Below are positions 45,892-57,822 of a DNA stretch of 64,000 nt, piece after piece; within the stretch, counting starts at the first letter, position 1; each line of letters begins with the position of its first letter. Origin of the DNA: Larix kaempferi (lineage: Eukaryota > Streptophyta > Pinopsida > Pinales > Pinaceae); assembly GCA_027924585.1 (NCBI GenBank), contig BSBM01000877.1, forward strand, positions 4,589,501-4,653,500, given 5' to 3'. A model generated the notes under the pieces. The model was not told the DNA's origin. It did not search any database and saw nothing but the letters and a program-made list of their open reading frames with translations. A program made the translations under genes and the position numbers.

Positions 45892-47983
45892 AATCTTCCC
45901 TTCCCAATATTTCTTGTCCTCAAGCAATTTCAAACATGGGTGTTGAAGAACCTGCTTTCTGTATAATTTTTTGAAGTTGCCATTGAATTTTCCAACCTTG
46001 AGTCTTTGAGTTTCCATGAAGATTTTAGAGAGGAGCCACCATGCTTGCTACTGCACTACTCTGATAAAAATCACTTTATTAAGTGGGAAATCCATCTCCC
46101 ATACTGCTTGTTTCCCAAAAAAAATTGAAACCAATGAAACAAAAATTATTCCAAGGTCCCATTGCTTGTATTGCACCCCAACAATTAAGAGTGCTCTCCA
46201 ACCCACACCATTAGATAAGAGGATTCCTGGATCCCATTTTCTTGTATGCATTCTTCCAAACATCATGAGTACCAAAAATATATCATCAAAGTACATAACA
46301 ACATAATGAAAATGTACATCAAGGAGATGCTTCATCAAAGAGTCATGAAAGTGCTTATACCTCCAAGCAAGTAGACCACCATTTTCAAAGTGCATACAAT
46401 CTTCAAGTGGCCCATCAAATCTGCTCCAATGACATAGGTGAGGATCCCATGTCCTATAATGCTGCACCAAAAGGATGTGATATGCACCAAAATATTCATC
46501 CATGTATTTTTTCATCCAAGAAGTGAGTGAAGAATCTCCACTAAAATATGAACCAAATAATGAGCAGAAAAAACAAGGAGACTTCAAATGACTCAAATAA
46601 GTCTCACCCATACATCCCTGAATGTGAGAATCATAAAGATATAACAAAGTATGTGGTTGCCAACAAAAATGTTCTCCAATCATAAATCTATTCACCCAAG
46701 TGTTGGATGAAGGTCCTCCAATGTCAAATGAATCAAGTGTTGAGCAAGAAAAACCATGAGTCTTCAAGTGACTCAAATGCATATCATAGGTGCATCCATG
46801 TAGATTTGCATCATCATAAAGTGACAAATAATGTTGCTGCAAATGTGAATAAGAATGTGCTCCAACCATGTCATCATAAAAGGTAAATCTAGGAGCTCCA
46901 TACTCGTCATGTGGCACCATCAAAAAGAACCCTTTCACCCATTCTTCATTGAGACTAATGCTGCAAAACATGGAATTGTAGGATGTAGGAGAATGAACTA
47001 ACTCACCCAAATGATCAAAAAGTGTAGAATTTTCATCATGGAAAGGATCCATATGGTTAGTATCATGCAACTCCTTCAAAAGTGTGAAACATTTGTCATA
47101 GATTGGTTCCAATGTAGAGGAATCATGCTCTTCTTTAAAAATTGCATAATCTTCATCAAAAGACAGTTCAAGTTCCTCTTCCACCACATCTAGTGTTTGG
47201 ATCTCTTCAAGTTCATCTTCAAACACATCAAGAACATTCAAATTTCCACATTTCTCATGATCCACCATGTCATGAGAATCCTCCAAACAATCTACCATTT
47301 GACAATCTGAAACATAGGAGGAAAAACAAGTATCTTGCAACTTTTCAAGAAGTTGCTCATTTTGAATTGTGAGATTATGAATACCCTCATTATTCTTCAA
47401 GTATGCATCATGTAACAATTCATTAATCTCAAACAGATGGTTTCTATCAAAAAGAAAAGACATGAAATTACTTTTGATGTGGCACATTGCTCTTTGAATC
47501 TTCTCCATGTCTTCAAGGAAGGATGTTTCCTCCAATGAAGTAGCTCTCCAACAAGAATTTGACACCAATGCTTGAGTGTCATGGAGAATGCTGAGGGACT
47601 CTTGGATCTTCTTCTCATTCATCTTTAAGGACCCTTCAAGAAAATGAGGCTCTTGCAAATGAACCTCCTCATCTTCTTCATTTTTGCTTGGACCAACTTC
47701 ATGAAGCTCAAGTGGTGATGGGGAAGTTGATCTTGGTTCTTCTTCAACTGCTACAAGGTCTTCGTTATCATGCTTAATGGAACTTGGGCTTGCAGCAAAA
47801 CTTTCAAAAGTGATCTCTATGTCACCAACATAGAGGTGTGAGCACCCATCAGTAGGCACTCCTTCATAGTTTAAGTATCCATCAGTAGATGCTCTTTGGG
47901 TCATGTCTGAGCTAGAAGGTGTCTCGAAATGATCTTCCATATTTTGTATAGAATCTTCTTCATGCTCTTGTGATGTACTGAGT
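45892..47983 (-). pseudogene. Second D1 internal copy, 5'-truncated, longest open ORF of the family
   Basis: An open frame of 655 codons spans 46048-48015, but its first 10-15 residues are translated from LTR sequence beyond the junction at about 47983. The genuine protein begins around SQEHEEDSI. It then matches D1 residue for residue with few changes and without the D1 frameshifts. The frame stops at 46048 (VIFIRVVQ-stop), where D1 has CAG-CAG. Here the second CAG is TAG, and homology continues beyond to 45900. It lacks the Tyr-rich N-terminus, Cys/His finger and primer site because of a deletion. Confidence 0.7.
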
Positions 47984-49310
47984 ATTAAACTCATAATACA
48001 TCCATAACAATCCATTCATCAATAAACCATCAGTATTTTACTTATCCATTCGAATCCATTAGCATTACATTGGTTCACAACAAGGTAGTGGGGAAATGGC
48101 AATGTTTCTTCATTAAAAATCAGATTTATACATTTCCACTTAGAATTTCGACCTGAAAATTTATGAAGATGAATAACAAAGTATTTAATTCATATTACAA
48201 AAGAAATGTGGCATTAAAAGCTCCCCCAAATACTACAATAGCTCACCAAAAACGCCCTCCCTCAAGGATCAAGAATATGCAAAGAAAACTGGAAATGGTT
48301 GAAGGAGTGAGCTACACTAGAATAAACCATGACCTGCCCTGTAGCTTAAACCTGAAAATAAAGACTCCATTAAAGATCCATGAAATACCTAAATGTCCTT
48401 TACAAACACCAACTTGGATGGGAATCTTTCACCCTCGAAATTGGCTAAGGCAAGAAACAAGTCATCCACTAGCTCCTCTCTCACAAATGCAATTGCAAAT
48501 TCTAAAAGTGATAAAAATCTCCATTCATTATTTTTTCTTTACATTTGTAAAGTTTCCAATCTCTCTATGGGTCAAATTCCTTCCAAGAGATGCATTCCAA
48601 CCCAAGTTGGGAAGAGATTCCAAAGAATGTCACTTGTACAACAATTACTAGCCTCCCACTTCCACCAAATCACATGTAGAAGCATCTTAGTTGCCCTAAC
48701 TCCCTTGAGCGCCCACTTGGAGGCTATTTTTAGCCCTGACATGTCATACATGTCATATGTCAGCCATCATGTCTGATTTGTGTCATAGGTGTCACAGCAT
48801 CTTCATCATTGTTGTCATAGAAGCTAGGGAATCTAGCCCAAGTGTCCACAAACCTCTAGTTTGACTCTTCCTCTTCCATGGAGGTTACCATTCCATCCAA
48901 ATTCGACCTATGATGATAAATTCCATGTGTATGATCCTACCAACTCATCCAATAATGGTTTCCTTCTCATGGATTCGAAATGGCAAGAGAGGGATGCCAT
49001 GTGGCATTGAAAAATCAAGCTAGTGTGGGTCCCACATCCTCCATATGTCTTCAAAACCAATTTCCACCTAGAATTTCTCTTGTATTTATTTATTTATCTC
49101 CTTTATTAAATATTTATACCATTCTAATGTTCAAACATCATTTATTATCCCCCTTATCTCAAATCCCAAAGCTTCCACCCCCAACCTAGGAAACTAGTAA
49201 TTTTCCTCCTTGGCAATTATTTGACCCTTAACATCAATTTGACAAACTCTCATGAATATGGCCAATGGGATTAGGCCATTGTGACCCAATGCAAAATTTG
49301 GGACATGACA
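47984..49310 (-). repeat. D3 3' LTR, right part
   Basis: It starts at GTACTGAGTATTAAACTC, matching GTACTGAAAATTAAACTC at 52259 in the D3 5' LTR, and ends GGGACATGACA at 49310. Together with 38294-38730 it makes one LTR lacking about 250 bp. The junction with the D1 internal copy shares ATGT. Confidence 0.8.
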
Positions 49311-51574
49311 AATCCTCCCTTCCCAATATTGCTTGTCCTCGATCAATTTCAAACATGGGTGTTGAAGAACCTACTTTCTGTATGATTCTTTGAAGTTGCC
49401 ACTGAGTTGCCCAACTTTGAGTCTTCGAGATTCCATGAATGTTTTAGAGAGGAACCACCATGCTTGTTGATGCACTACTCTGATTAAAATCACTTTATTA
49501 AGTGGGGAATCCATTCCCCATACTACTTATTTCCCCAAAAAGTTGAAACCAATGAGACTAAGAATTATCCCAGGGTCCCATTGCTTGTATTGCACTCAAA
49601 CAATTAGAAGTGCTCTCCAATTCATAGTTCCTGGATCCCATTTTCTTGTATGCATTCTTCCCAAAATCATGAGTGCAAAATATATATCATCAAAGTACAT
49701 AACAACATAATGAAAATGAACATCAAGAAAATGCTTCATCAAAGAATAATGAAATTGCCTATACCTCCAAGCAAGTAGACCACCATATTCCAAGTGCATA
49801 CAAGCATCAAGTCACCAATCAAATCTGCTCCAGTGACATAGGTGAGGATCCCATGTCCTATCATGCTGCTCCAAAATGATGTGATCTGCATCAAAAAATC
49901 CAGCCATGTATTCTTTCATCCAAGAAGTGAATGAAGAATCTCCACTAAAATCTGAACCGAATAATGAGCAAGAAAAACAAGGAGACTTCAAATGACTCAA
50001 AGAAGTCTCACCCATACATCCATGAATGTGAGAATCATACAGATATAACAAATTATGTGGCTGCCAACAAAAATGTTCTCCAATCATAAATCTATTCACC
50101 CAAGTGTTGGATGAAGTTTCTCCAACATCAAATGAACCAAGTGTTGAGCAAGAAAAACCATGAGTCTTCAAGTGACTCAAATGCATATCATAGGTGCATC
50201 CATGTAGATGTGCATCATCATAAAGTAACAAAGGATGTTGCTGCAAATGTGAATAAGAATGTCCTCCAACCATGTCATCATAAAAAGTAAATCTAGGAGT
50301 TCCATACTCCTCATGTGGCACCATCAAAAAGAACCCTTTCACCCATACTTCATTGAGACTAATGCTGCAAAACATGTAATTGTAGGATGTAGGAGAATGA
50401 ACTAACTCACCCAAATGATCAAAAAGTGTAGAAGTTTCATCATGGGAAGGATCCATATCGGTAGTATCATGCAGCTCCTTCAAAAGTGTGAAACCTTTGT
50501 CGTAGATTGGTTCCAATGTAGAGGAATCATGCTCTTCTTTAAAAATTGCATAACCTTCATCAAGAGACAATTCAAGTTCCTCTTCCACCACATCAAGTGT
50601 TTGTATCTCTTCAAGTTCATCTTCAAACACATTAAGCACATTCAAATTTCCACATTTCTCATGATCTGCCATGTCATGAAAATCCTCCATGCAATCCACC
50701 ATCTGAAAATTTGAAACATAGCAGGAAGACCAAGTATATTGCAACCTTTCAAGAAGTTGCTCATTTTGAATTTTGAGTTTATGAATATCCTCATTATTCT
50801 TCAAGTATGGATCATGTAACAATTCATTAAACTCAACCAAATTATTTCTATCAAAAGGCAAAGATATGAAATTGCCTTTGATGTTGCACATTGCTCTTTG
50901 TTTCCTTTCCAAGGTAGAATGTGTCTCGAAATGATATTCAATAATTTCAATAGAACCTTATTCATGATCATGTGATGTCTCTTCATCTTTTTCAGAGTCA
51001 CTTGGGAGTGACTTTTGATCCTCTTCATGTACTGCTTCTTCTACTTCACCTATTTCAGAACTAGGTGGTTCATGGGTCTCCTCTTTTTGCTCCTTCAAGC
51101 AAGTTGATTCATCTTTCCCCTTGGTTTCCTTAAGATCAATATATTTGGAATCTCTATTTTGAAATGGATTCTTATTACCTTCCTTCATCTTAAGCTTGTT
51201 TGAAACAGTGAGGAATTGATCAAATGGTAGGATGTTTCTGCAATCCTTTACCTTGTTTTCCTCATGATGAGAACTATTGTTGCCTCCTATAACTCCTTTG
51301 ATCCCAAGTTGGCTAGCCAACAATTAGAATCATTTAATTATCTGATTGTTCATGTCTTCAAAGAGGGGTTTCATGAGTTTCCTATACTCCTCAATATCAT
51401 CTGAGGTTCCCTTTTCATCCCTAGACATAGTTTCCTAAAAAAATGCTCTTCTTTTTCTACTTTTTACTCTTCAACAAAAGCACTTTTGGTTTCAATATCT
51501 AATGGTGGTCCCTGAATTCTTGTTCTCATGAATATTAGACCACATCATGTGCCAAGATCATGCTCTGATACCAC
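49311..51574 (-). pseudogene. D3 internal region with subfamily-specific N-terminus, unknown protein
   Basis: Minus strand. It begins at the ATG near 51426 (MSRDEKGTSDDIEEYRKL, then KPLFEDMNNQI), then a Lys/Glu-rich stretch at 50958-51323. From 50912 it is homologous to the D1 product (AMCNIKGNFISLPFDRN, LLERLQYTWSSCYVSNFQM, DELEEIQTLDVVEEELELS), in a 366-codon frame to 49812. The C-terminal region is shortened and broken at 49596-49799 (RTWDPHLCHWSRFDW, RKWDPGTMNWRALL). The D1 Tyr-rich N-terminus is absent. The polypurine tract GGGAAGGGAGGATT is at 49311-49324. No enzyme domain. Confidence 0.6.
51561..51573 (-). other. D3 primer binding site, initiator-Met
   Basis: The minus strand reads TGGTATCAGAGCA, identical to D1, one base from the LTR at 51575. 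It indicates both subfamilies are primed the same way. Confidence 0.9.
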
Positions 51575-52387
51575 TGTAATGTCCCTTTTTATGAATTTTA
51601 TTAAAATGGCAAAATTTTCACTTTTTTCCCTAGTTCGACCTTTGACTAGTTTTGATGTCTAGGTCTCCAATTTGCTCCAAATGCTCCCAAATATTCTGAG
51701 AAGTTATATGAATGATATTAGGAATTTATTATGATTTTCAAGGATTATATAGTACCAACAAAATGTTTCTGCAAACCTCTTTAAGAATCTGTCCAAAGTA
51801 GGGAGTTTGACTAGCAATTTCTCTTTGACTAGTATTGGTCCCTTCGTCTCCAAATGACTCCAAATTCTCCCAAATTGCTACAGAAGGTACTTCTATGATA
51901 TTAATACATATTTATAATGTTTATGGATTATCTGGAGTGTTCATATGACTTCTTCAACTCCTCTTTCAAATATTTCCAAGATAGGGATTTTTACGAGTAA
52001 TTTGTGGTTCAAATCCCCTAGGGGTAGATGATGAAAATGACTTTCCAAATGTACTCAATCCAACTCGAATTTCTGAATGGAATTAGGGGACATATAAATT
52101 ACATCAACATGAACTAATATGAATCACCATTCAACTTTTAATGTCTGATATAACTCCCTTAAATCAGATGCAAAAAGACTAGTTTCAACCTTGGGGGAAA
52201 TGATAGGCAATCTTCTCCCAAATGCTATGAAACTCAACAAAATGACTCCAAATTCTTATGTACTGAAAATTAAACTCATATAATACATCAATCAAATTCC
52301 ATTCATCAATAAACCATCAGTATTTTACTTATCCATTCAAATCCATCAGCATTACATTGGTTCACAACAAGGTAGTCGGGAAATGGC

Positions 52388-53162
52388 TGTAAAATTAGTC
52401 ACAGCAGATCTAATGAACAAGTAAATCAATCACAACAGATGAACATAGAAAATATGGTGCAAAACTATGCAAAACATGCAGCAGTGCTCTCTATCCCAGA
52501 AAGGGTGAATGAATTACAATACAAACTGTCACAATGACTAAGCAATTCGAATTGCCTAAGGAGGTCATTCGAATCACTGAATGGAGTAGCTTGACTCTGT
52601 CTAGGAGTCCTCATAAATCATCGGTGGTGCTCATCAATCACAACAACCAGTCATCCAGGTGTCAAACTGAGTCTAACTGAGTGTAATAAATGTAACTGTA
52701 GTGTGTAGCACTGATATAGGATCTGGAGGCTCAGTGGGGGCGCATGGGAGGCTAACTGGAGTCAGAACAAGTCACCTAATCGAACTGGAGGTCAATCGGA
52801 GGTGAAACAGTCAGTCAGGAGTGAAACTAGCCTCAAATCAGGGAGAATCGGAGCTAACTGAATGTAACTGGAGTGAATCTGCAGTGGTAGGTGAACAAGT
52901 GCGCCCTTCTCTGGCAGTAGGTGAGAAGAGGGCGCCTTTCAGCTTAGGAGGGCTAAAACTCTGTGGTAAGTGGCTCCCGGGTGCTAGAAGAAGGTGGATA
53001 AGGTGCTGGAGGCATCAAACTGGTGACTGGGATGCATGCAAGTGCATGCAGCTGCATATCCTGAAATAGATCATGCAAGATCCTGAAGTAGATATGTATC
53101 CTGAAATAGATGATCCTGAAATAGATATGTATCCTGAAATAGATGATGTGGATATCCGAACA
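52388..53162 (-). repeat. 3' LTR of element F
   Basis: TGTAAAATTAGTCACAGC to GATATCCGAACA, 775 bp. Two differences from the other LTR were seen: A/G at about 52467 and T/A at about 52699. Near its right end are two 33-bp repeats (53079-53111 and 53112-53144), which in minus orientation lie close to the start of U3. Confidence 0.96.
53079..53144. repeat. 33-bp tandem repeats in the F LTR
   Basis: GATCCTGAAGTAGATATGTA plus 13 bases, then the same unit with one change. The identical array is at 58528-58593 in the other LTR. The unit itself contains two copies of ATCCTGAAATAGAT-like sequence. In minus orientation it is at the U3 edge, a place where LTR enhancer repeats often occur. Confidence 0.8.
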
Positions 53163-53175
53163 CCCCCCCTCAAGC
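53163..53175 (-). other. Polypurine tract of element F
   Basis: The minus strand reads GCTTGAGGGGGGG directly before TGTTCGG of the 3' LTR. A second similar tract, CTTGAGGGGGGG, is at about 53310-53321. Confidence 0.85.
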
Positions 53176-53338
53176 TAGACTATGATGTGCCAACTAAAAT
53201 AATGTGGTGCCCTGGTAACTAAGACCAAAGGTCACCCCAATACAATAATCCAAAAAATGCTGAAAATAAACTAAGTGAGGAAAGAGGGAAAACCCAGTGG
53301 GAAGAAAGCCCCCCCTCAAGATAAAGCATAATAATGAA

Positions 53339-56300
53339 TCAATCTGTCTCCACCATGATGGAACTCACCCCCAACAGTGAACGGAGGTAAGAGAACTTCT
53401 TCTTAGTGAAGCTCTTGGTGAAGATGTCTGCAATTTGCTCATCAGTAGGGCAATATTGCAGAATGATGGTGCGGTCATGCACCAACTGTCGAATGTAATG
53501 CATATGAATCTCAATGTGTTTGGTCCTCTGCCGCTGAACTGGATCTGTGGAGATCTTGATAGCACTTTGATTGTCACAAAATAGGACAGTCGAAGTAGTG
53601 CCACCAAAACCAAACTCGGAAAGAATACCCTGCAACCAAACTGCCTGAATGCAGGCATTGACTGCCCCTCGATACTCTGCCTCTGCTGAAGAAAGTGCAA
53701 TGGCTGCTTGCTTTTTGCTGGACCAGCAAATAGCACCATGACCAATCATGAAAACATAACCGGAAGTGGACTTCCGATCAATGCTATCACCTGCCCAATC
53801 TGAATCAGTAAAACCAATGAAATCTAGCTCAGAATCTGCAGCATAATGTATGCCAAACTGTCTCGTACCTTGCACATACTGCAAGATCCGCTTGGCTGCT
53901 CGCCAATGAAGCTCATGTGGCTGCTGCATATATCTTGACACGGCACTCACGGCATATGAGATATCAGGCCGTGAATGTGTCAAATAAAGTAGTGAACCAA
54001 TCAACTGTCGATACATACTGCAATCTGCAAGCGGTGTGGAATCTCCCTCCTCAAGACTGATTCCTGAGAGGAATGGGAACGGGGATGCCTTACATTCAGC
54101 CATATTAAACTTCAATAACAGGTCGGAAGCATATTTTTGCTGAGATATAGTGATCCCATCAAAATTTTGAGCTATCTCCAAGCCCAAAAAGTGACTCAGC
54201 AAGCCCAAATCGCTCATGTCAAAAGCTAGATTTAAGGCAGTTTTTAGCTTGTTTATTGAAGTAAGTGTGCTACCAGTAATAAGCAGATCATCAACATAAA
54301 GTACAATAACCAACAAATTACCTTTAACTCGCTGAAGATAGACATTCGGATCAGATTTGCATCTTTGGAAATTCTGAGAAAGAAGGAAGGAGTCCATCTT
54401 TGCGTACCAAGCTCTTGGGGCCTGTTTTAACCCGTACAAAGATTTCTTCAATCTACAAACCAATGATGGATCTGATGTATAACCCTCTGGCTGCTCCATA
54501 TAGACCTCTTCAGCAAGGTCTCCATGTAAAAATGCACTCTTCACATCCATATGATGCACTTCCCAGTGCTTGGATGCGGCAATAGCTAAAACAAGGCGGA
54601 TGGAATCCATCTTTGCAACCGGTGCAAAGGTCTCTGTGTAGTCCACTCCTTGGACTTGGGAAAAACCTTTTTCCACCAACCTTGCTTTATATTTGTTGAT
54701 AGTGCCATCAGCAGCAACTTTAGTACGGTAGACCCATTTACACTTCACTAATTTTCTTCCAGGTGGAAGAGAAACTAGCTCCCATGTATTGTTCTTTTGA
54801 AGAGAACTGTACTCTTCATCCATGGCACTTTTCCATCTCGGATCTCGATGGGCTGAATAGTATGATTGGGGATCTGAACCAGCCATCAAATAACAAATCT
54901 CAGGAAGAAATGGATCAGCAATAGAAAGAGCCATACCTGCCCTTTGAAAGTCTCCTCTTGTTCGTCTCGGATCAGCAGGATTTCCAAGACTAGAACCAGC
55001 AGATTGTAGAGTGTTTTGGGCCCACTTTGGTAACTGAGGGGGATCTGAATGGTCGGATTCCGAACCTGATATGTCATGATCATCATATGCTGCTACAATA
55101 TCAGAAATATCAGAACTCATACCTTCATTATCGCTGCTCGAATCTTCTTCTGGTGAAGGCGGTGAATCGGCAGTTTTCTCCTCAACTAGTTGCAATTCTT
55201 GAAGCGGTTCTTCAAACTGCACACTGCGCTCTATGAATATCTTTTTAGATCTGATATCCATGAGTTTATATGCTTTTGATTCTTCCCCATATCCTATCAA
55301 TATGCACTCGATACTTTGTGGATCCAAAGCTCGTCTCTTCTCAGAAGGAATTCTAGCCCATGCAGTAGAGCCAAAAACTCTCAAATTTGATACATCCGGT
55401 TTGTGACCAAAGAATGCTTCGAAAGGAGTCATACCTTTCACGGATGAATGTGGAACACGGTTCTGTATATATGCAACAACATTGATTGCTTCAGCCCAAA
55501 TATTTGCAGCCAAACCTTTCGATTCAATCATGCATGTAGCCATCTCTTTTAGTGACCGGTTTTTCCTTTCCGCTACACCGTTCTGCTGGGGTGTGTAGGG
55601 AACTGTATGTTGGATCTTGATTCCGCTTTGGGCACAAAGTTGCAGCAACTCGGACTTGATATATTCCCCACCATTATCAGATCTAAGAGATTTGATCTTG
55701 CTCTCAGTGGTGGTCTCAACAGAAGCCTTAAAATCCTTGAATTTTCCAAGCACTTCTGACTTGTTTTTGAGAAAGAATACCCATGTAAAGCGGGAAAAAT
55801 CGTCAATAAATGTCAAAACATACCTTGAACCATTTAATGACATATGGGGCAGCGGACCACTGATATCAGAATGGATCAATCCCAAAATAGTAGAGGCTCT
55901 GCTAGCCTTGCCGCGGTCGAATCTGTGCTCGGGGTGCTTCCCAATAATGCAACCGGTGCATATTCCCTTCGAGGAACGGAGTTGTGGAAGCCCATCTACC
56001 ATGGATTTATTTGATAGCAGCAGCAAATACTTATAATTTAGATGTCCAAATCTTTCATGCCAAAGCCTACTAACCTCATTACCATGTGTGCGAAGAGCAG
56101 TGGGCTTTGCAAGCGGAATAAAGTGCGAAAACTCATAACATTTTGCAGTGTGGTTTGCCTTTCCAACCGCAACTAGTCTTCCACTTTTGATATCAGAAAT
56201 TTCAACTGTATTAGGGCTGAATGTGACTTTCTTTGGATCACCAATGTGTGTCATTTGATACACAGAAAGGAGATTCGAAGCTAAGGAAGGCACATAGAGA

Positions 56301-57616
56301 ACATTCTGAAAGCATCCATGATCTACATGAATCGTACCTTTGCCCTTTGAAGAAATTTTTGAGTCATCTCCCAAATGGATGGGGATGGAGCTGTTTGGAT
56401 CGAATGAGGAAAAAGAATCAATATTTGCAGCCATATGATTTGATGCACCCGAATCTATCAAGAGAGTGGGATTCGAAACCGTTGCCATGAGTGCTTGTCC
56501 TCTTTCATGATTGTCATTCCGATCCTTCTTCCTTGCACCGTCAGGAAGGGTTATGTTGTTCTTTTCCAAAAGGAGGGCCATTTGATCTACAGTCTTCTTC
56601 ATACATGAACTTTCGGGATGAAAGCCACGGTTACAATAAGTACATTTAGATTTTTGGTTACCTTCTTTGCCCTTTTGCTTGGATTTCGAACTGGATGGTG
56701 CATCCGTTTGCTTGCCTTTGTCTTTTTGCTTGTGAGGCTCGAATTTGGGCTTCTCCTTCTTTAGCTTTCCTTTACCATTCGAGATCTTGGGTCCTTGAAC
56801 AAATAGGGCTGAATCTTTGGAGCTTATGGACCCCATTTGAATCAACTTGTCATGCTCTTTCGTAACGGACTCAATGAAGGCATTCAAGGTAGGCATCTTC
56901 CAATTCGGGGTAGTTAGCCGACCGGAATTGAAAGTAGAGACAAATACCGAATAATCTTTCCCAAGCTTGCTTAGAATGGAGAGGATCAACTGTTTATCCT
57001 CTTTGATAACACCACTGTTCTTCAATTGCAAGTTCAAGTTCTTGAATTTTGTGAAGAATTCATTGATGGTCTCGAAATTCTCAGGATTAAGGCCAATCAA
57101 TTCATTCTCTAATTGAAAAGCCCTAAGCTCATCCTGCTTGCCGAATAGTGTTTCAAGTTGCTCCCATATGGCTTTTGGAGTCTTCAATCCGCTGAGATGG
57201 AAGTGAAGATCCTTGGAGATGGAGAGACAAAGAAGACCGTAAGCTTCATCAAGCTTGTTGTAGTGTTTGGTTCTTTCTGCTACATTGTTTGGCTCCAATT
57301 CAAGACCAAGAGTGACTCGGTAGTAACCTTTTGAACGTAATATGATCTCCATATCATCTTTCCAATCAAAATAATTGAATGGGGTGAGGATAGGCTTTGA
57401 AGAAGAGTATTCCATTGCAAGGATTGAGTCAACTGATGAAGAGGAAGCTTGCATGCAGACTATAGCGAATGCAATTGAAGGAGGAAACTTTGCATGCAGA
57501 AAATAGCGAGTGCACTTGAAGGAGACAATAAACCTGCAAATCACATCAAAACAACCACAATAAGGTCGAACAATCCACCCTTTGAGAGTTGCATCACACC
57601 TGGGATTGGATTTCAA
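53339..57616 (-). CDS. Copia Gag-Pol polyprotein, intact
   Basis: One 1,425-codon frame. The first Met (57616) precedes Gag by an unlikely 50 residues; Met55 (57454) or Met68 (57415, MEYSSSKPILTPF) is the more likely start. Gag capsid lies at about residues 70-260, a CCHC knuckle CTYCNRGFHPESSC at 325-338, protease LLIDSGASNHMA at 385-396, and the pre-integrase HHCC (WHERFGHLN...CTGCIIGKH) at 519-561. The integrase core triad is D584 (HSDISGP), D647 (SDNGG) and E683 (GVAERKN). RT lies at about 945-1200 with HHMDVKSAFLHGDL and YVDD at 1107-1110. RNase H follows, with FTDSDWAGD and SSAEAEYRG, and ends near DEQIADIFTKSFTKKKF. All catalytic residues seen are present. Domain order is Copia. It acts in cytoplasmic particles and the nucleus. 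One oddity is ARLVEKGFS, where Ala is usual for Glu. Confidence 0.96.
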   Translation of the reverse strand: MKSNPRCDATLKGWIVRPYCGCFDVICRFIVSFKCTRYFLHAKFPPSIAFAIVCMQASSSSVDSILAMEYSSSKPILTPFNYFDWKDDMEIILRSKGYYRVTLGLELEPNNVAERTKHYNKLDEAYGLLCLSISKDLHFHLSGLKTPKAIWEQLETLFGKQDELRAFQLENELIGLNPENFETINEFFTKFKNLNLQLKNSGVIKEDKQLILSILSKLGKDYSVFVSTFNSGRLTTPNWKMPTLNAFIESVTKEHDKLIQMGSISSKDSALFVQGPKISNGKGKLKKEKPKFEPHKQKDKGKQTDAPSSSKSKQKGKEGNQKSKCTYCNRGFHPESSCMKKTVDQMALLLEKNNITLPDGARKKDRNDNHERGQALMATVSNPTLLIDSGASNHMAANIDSFSSFDPNSSIPIHLGDDSKISSKGKGTIHVDHGCFQNVLYVPSLASNLLSVYQMTHIGDPKKVTFSPNTVEISDIKSGRLVAVGKANHTAKCYEFSHFIPLAKPTALRTHGNEVSRLWHERFGHLNYKYLLLLSNKSMVDGLPQLRSSKGICTGCIIGKHPEHRFDRGKASRASTILGLIHSDISGPLPHMSLNGSRYVLTFIDDFSRFTWVFFLKNKSEVLGKFKDFKASVETTTESKIKSLRSDNGGEYIKSELLQLCAQSGIKIQHTVPYTPQQNGVAERKNRSLKEMATCMIESKGLAANIWAEAINVVAYIQNRVPHSSVKGMTPFEAFFGHKPDVSNLRVFGSTAWARIPSEKRRALDPQSIECILIGYGEESKAYKLMDIRSKKIFIERSVQFEEPLQELQLVEEKTADSPPSPEEDSSSDNEGMSSDISDIVAAYDDHDISGSESDHSDPPQLPKWAQNTLQSAGSSLGNPADPRRTRGDFQRAGMALSIADPFLPEICYLMAGSDPQSYYSAHRDPRWKSAMDEEYSSLQKNNTWELVSLPPGRKLVKCKWVYRTKVAADGTINKYKARLVEKGFSQVQGVDYTETFAPVAKMDSIRLVLAIAASKHWEVHHMDVKSAFLHGDLAEEVYMEQPEGYTSDPSLVCRLKKSLYGLKQAPRAWYAKMDSFLLSQNFQRCKSDPNVYLQRVKGNLLVIVLYVDDLLITGSTLTSINKLKTALNLAFDMSDLGLLSHFLGLEIAQNFDGITISQQKYASDLLLKFNMAECKASPFPFLSGISLEEGDSTPLADCSMYRQLIGSLLYLTHSRPDISYAVSAVSRYMQQPHELHWRAAKRILQYVQGTRQFGIHYAADSELDFIGFTDSDWAGDSIDRKSTSGYVFMIGHGAICWSSKKQAAIALSSAEAEYRGAVNACIQAVWLQGILSEFGFGGTTSTVLFCDNQSAIKISTDPVQRQRTKHIEIHMHYIRQLVHDRTIILQYCPTDEQIADIFTKSFTKKKFSYLRSLLGVSSIMVETD

Positions 57617-57822
57617 GCAATGTTGAATAGGTCCAATGTATCAGATCCAGGAATTATGTGGTAACTCAAGCTTCTGGAGTGGTATTGGAATATTTTTCAA
57701 GCTTTGCATGCACAGGAGCGAATGCCCTTGAGATATCTCATGCCAAACTTTTTGCAATTTTTAGCAATTCAGTCAAATCTTCTTGTATAAACACCTGTAG
57801 AAAAGAGATCTTGTCCCTGCAA

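Noticed and set aside
48003-48015. Start of the 655-codon frame as a true N-terminus
   Set aside because: The first residues are translated from D3 LTR sequence across a deletion junction; the D1 protein starts elsewhere.
38294-49310. Satellite or simple tandem array
   Set aside because: The repeats are 2 kb LTRs with TG...CA ends, primer sites and polypurine tracts, so they are retroelement units.
52821-53069. 82-codon frame (also at 58270-58518) as a host protein
   Set aside because: It is inside both LTRs of element F, identical in each, and has no domain.
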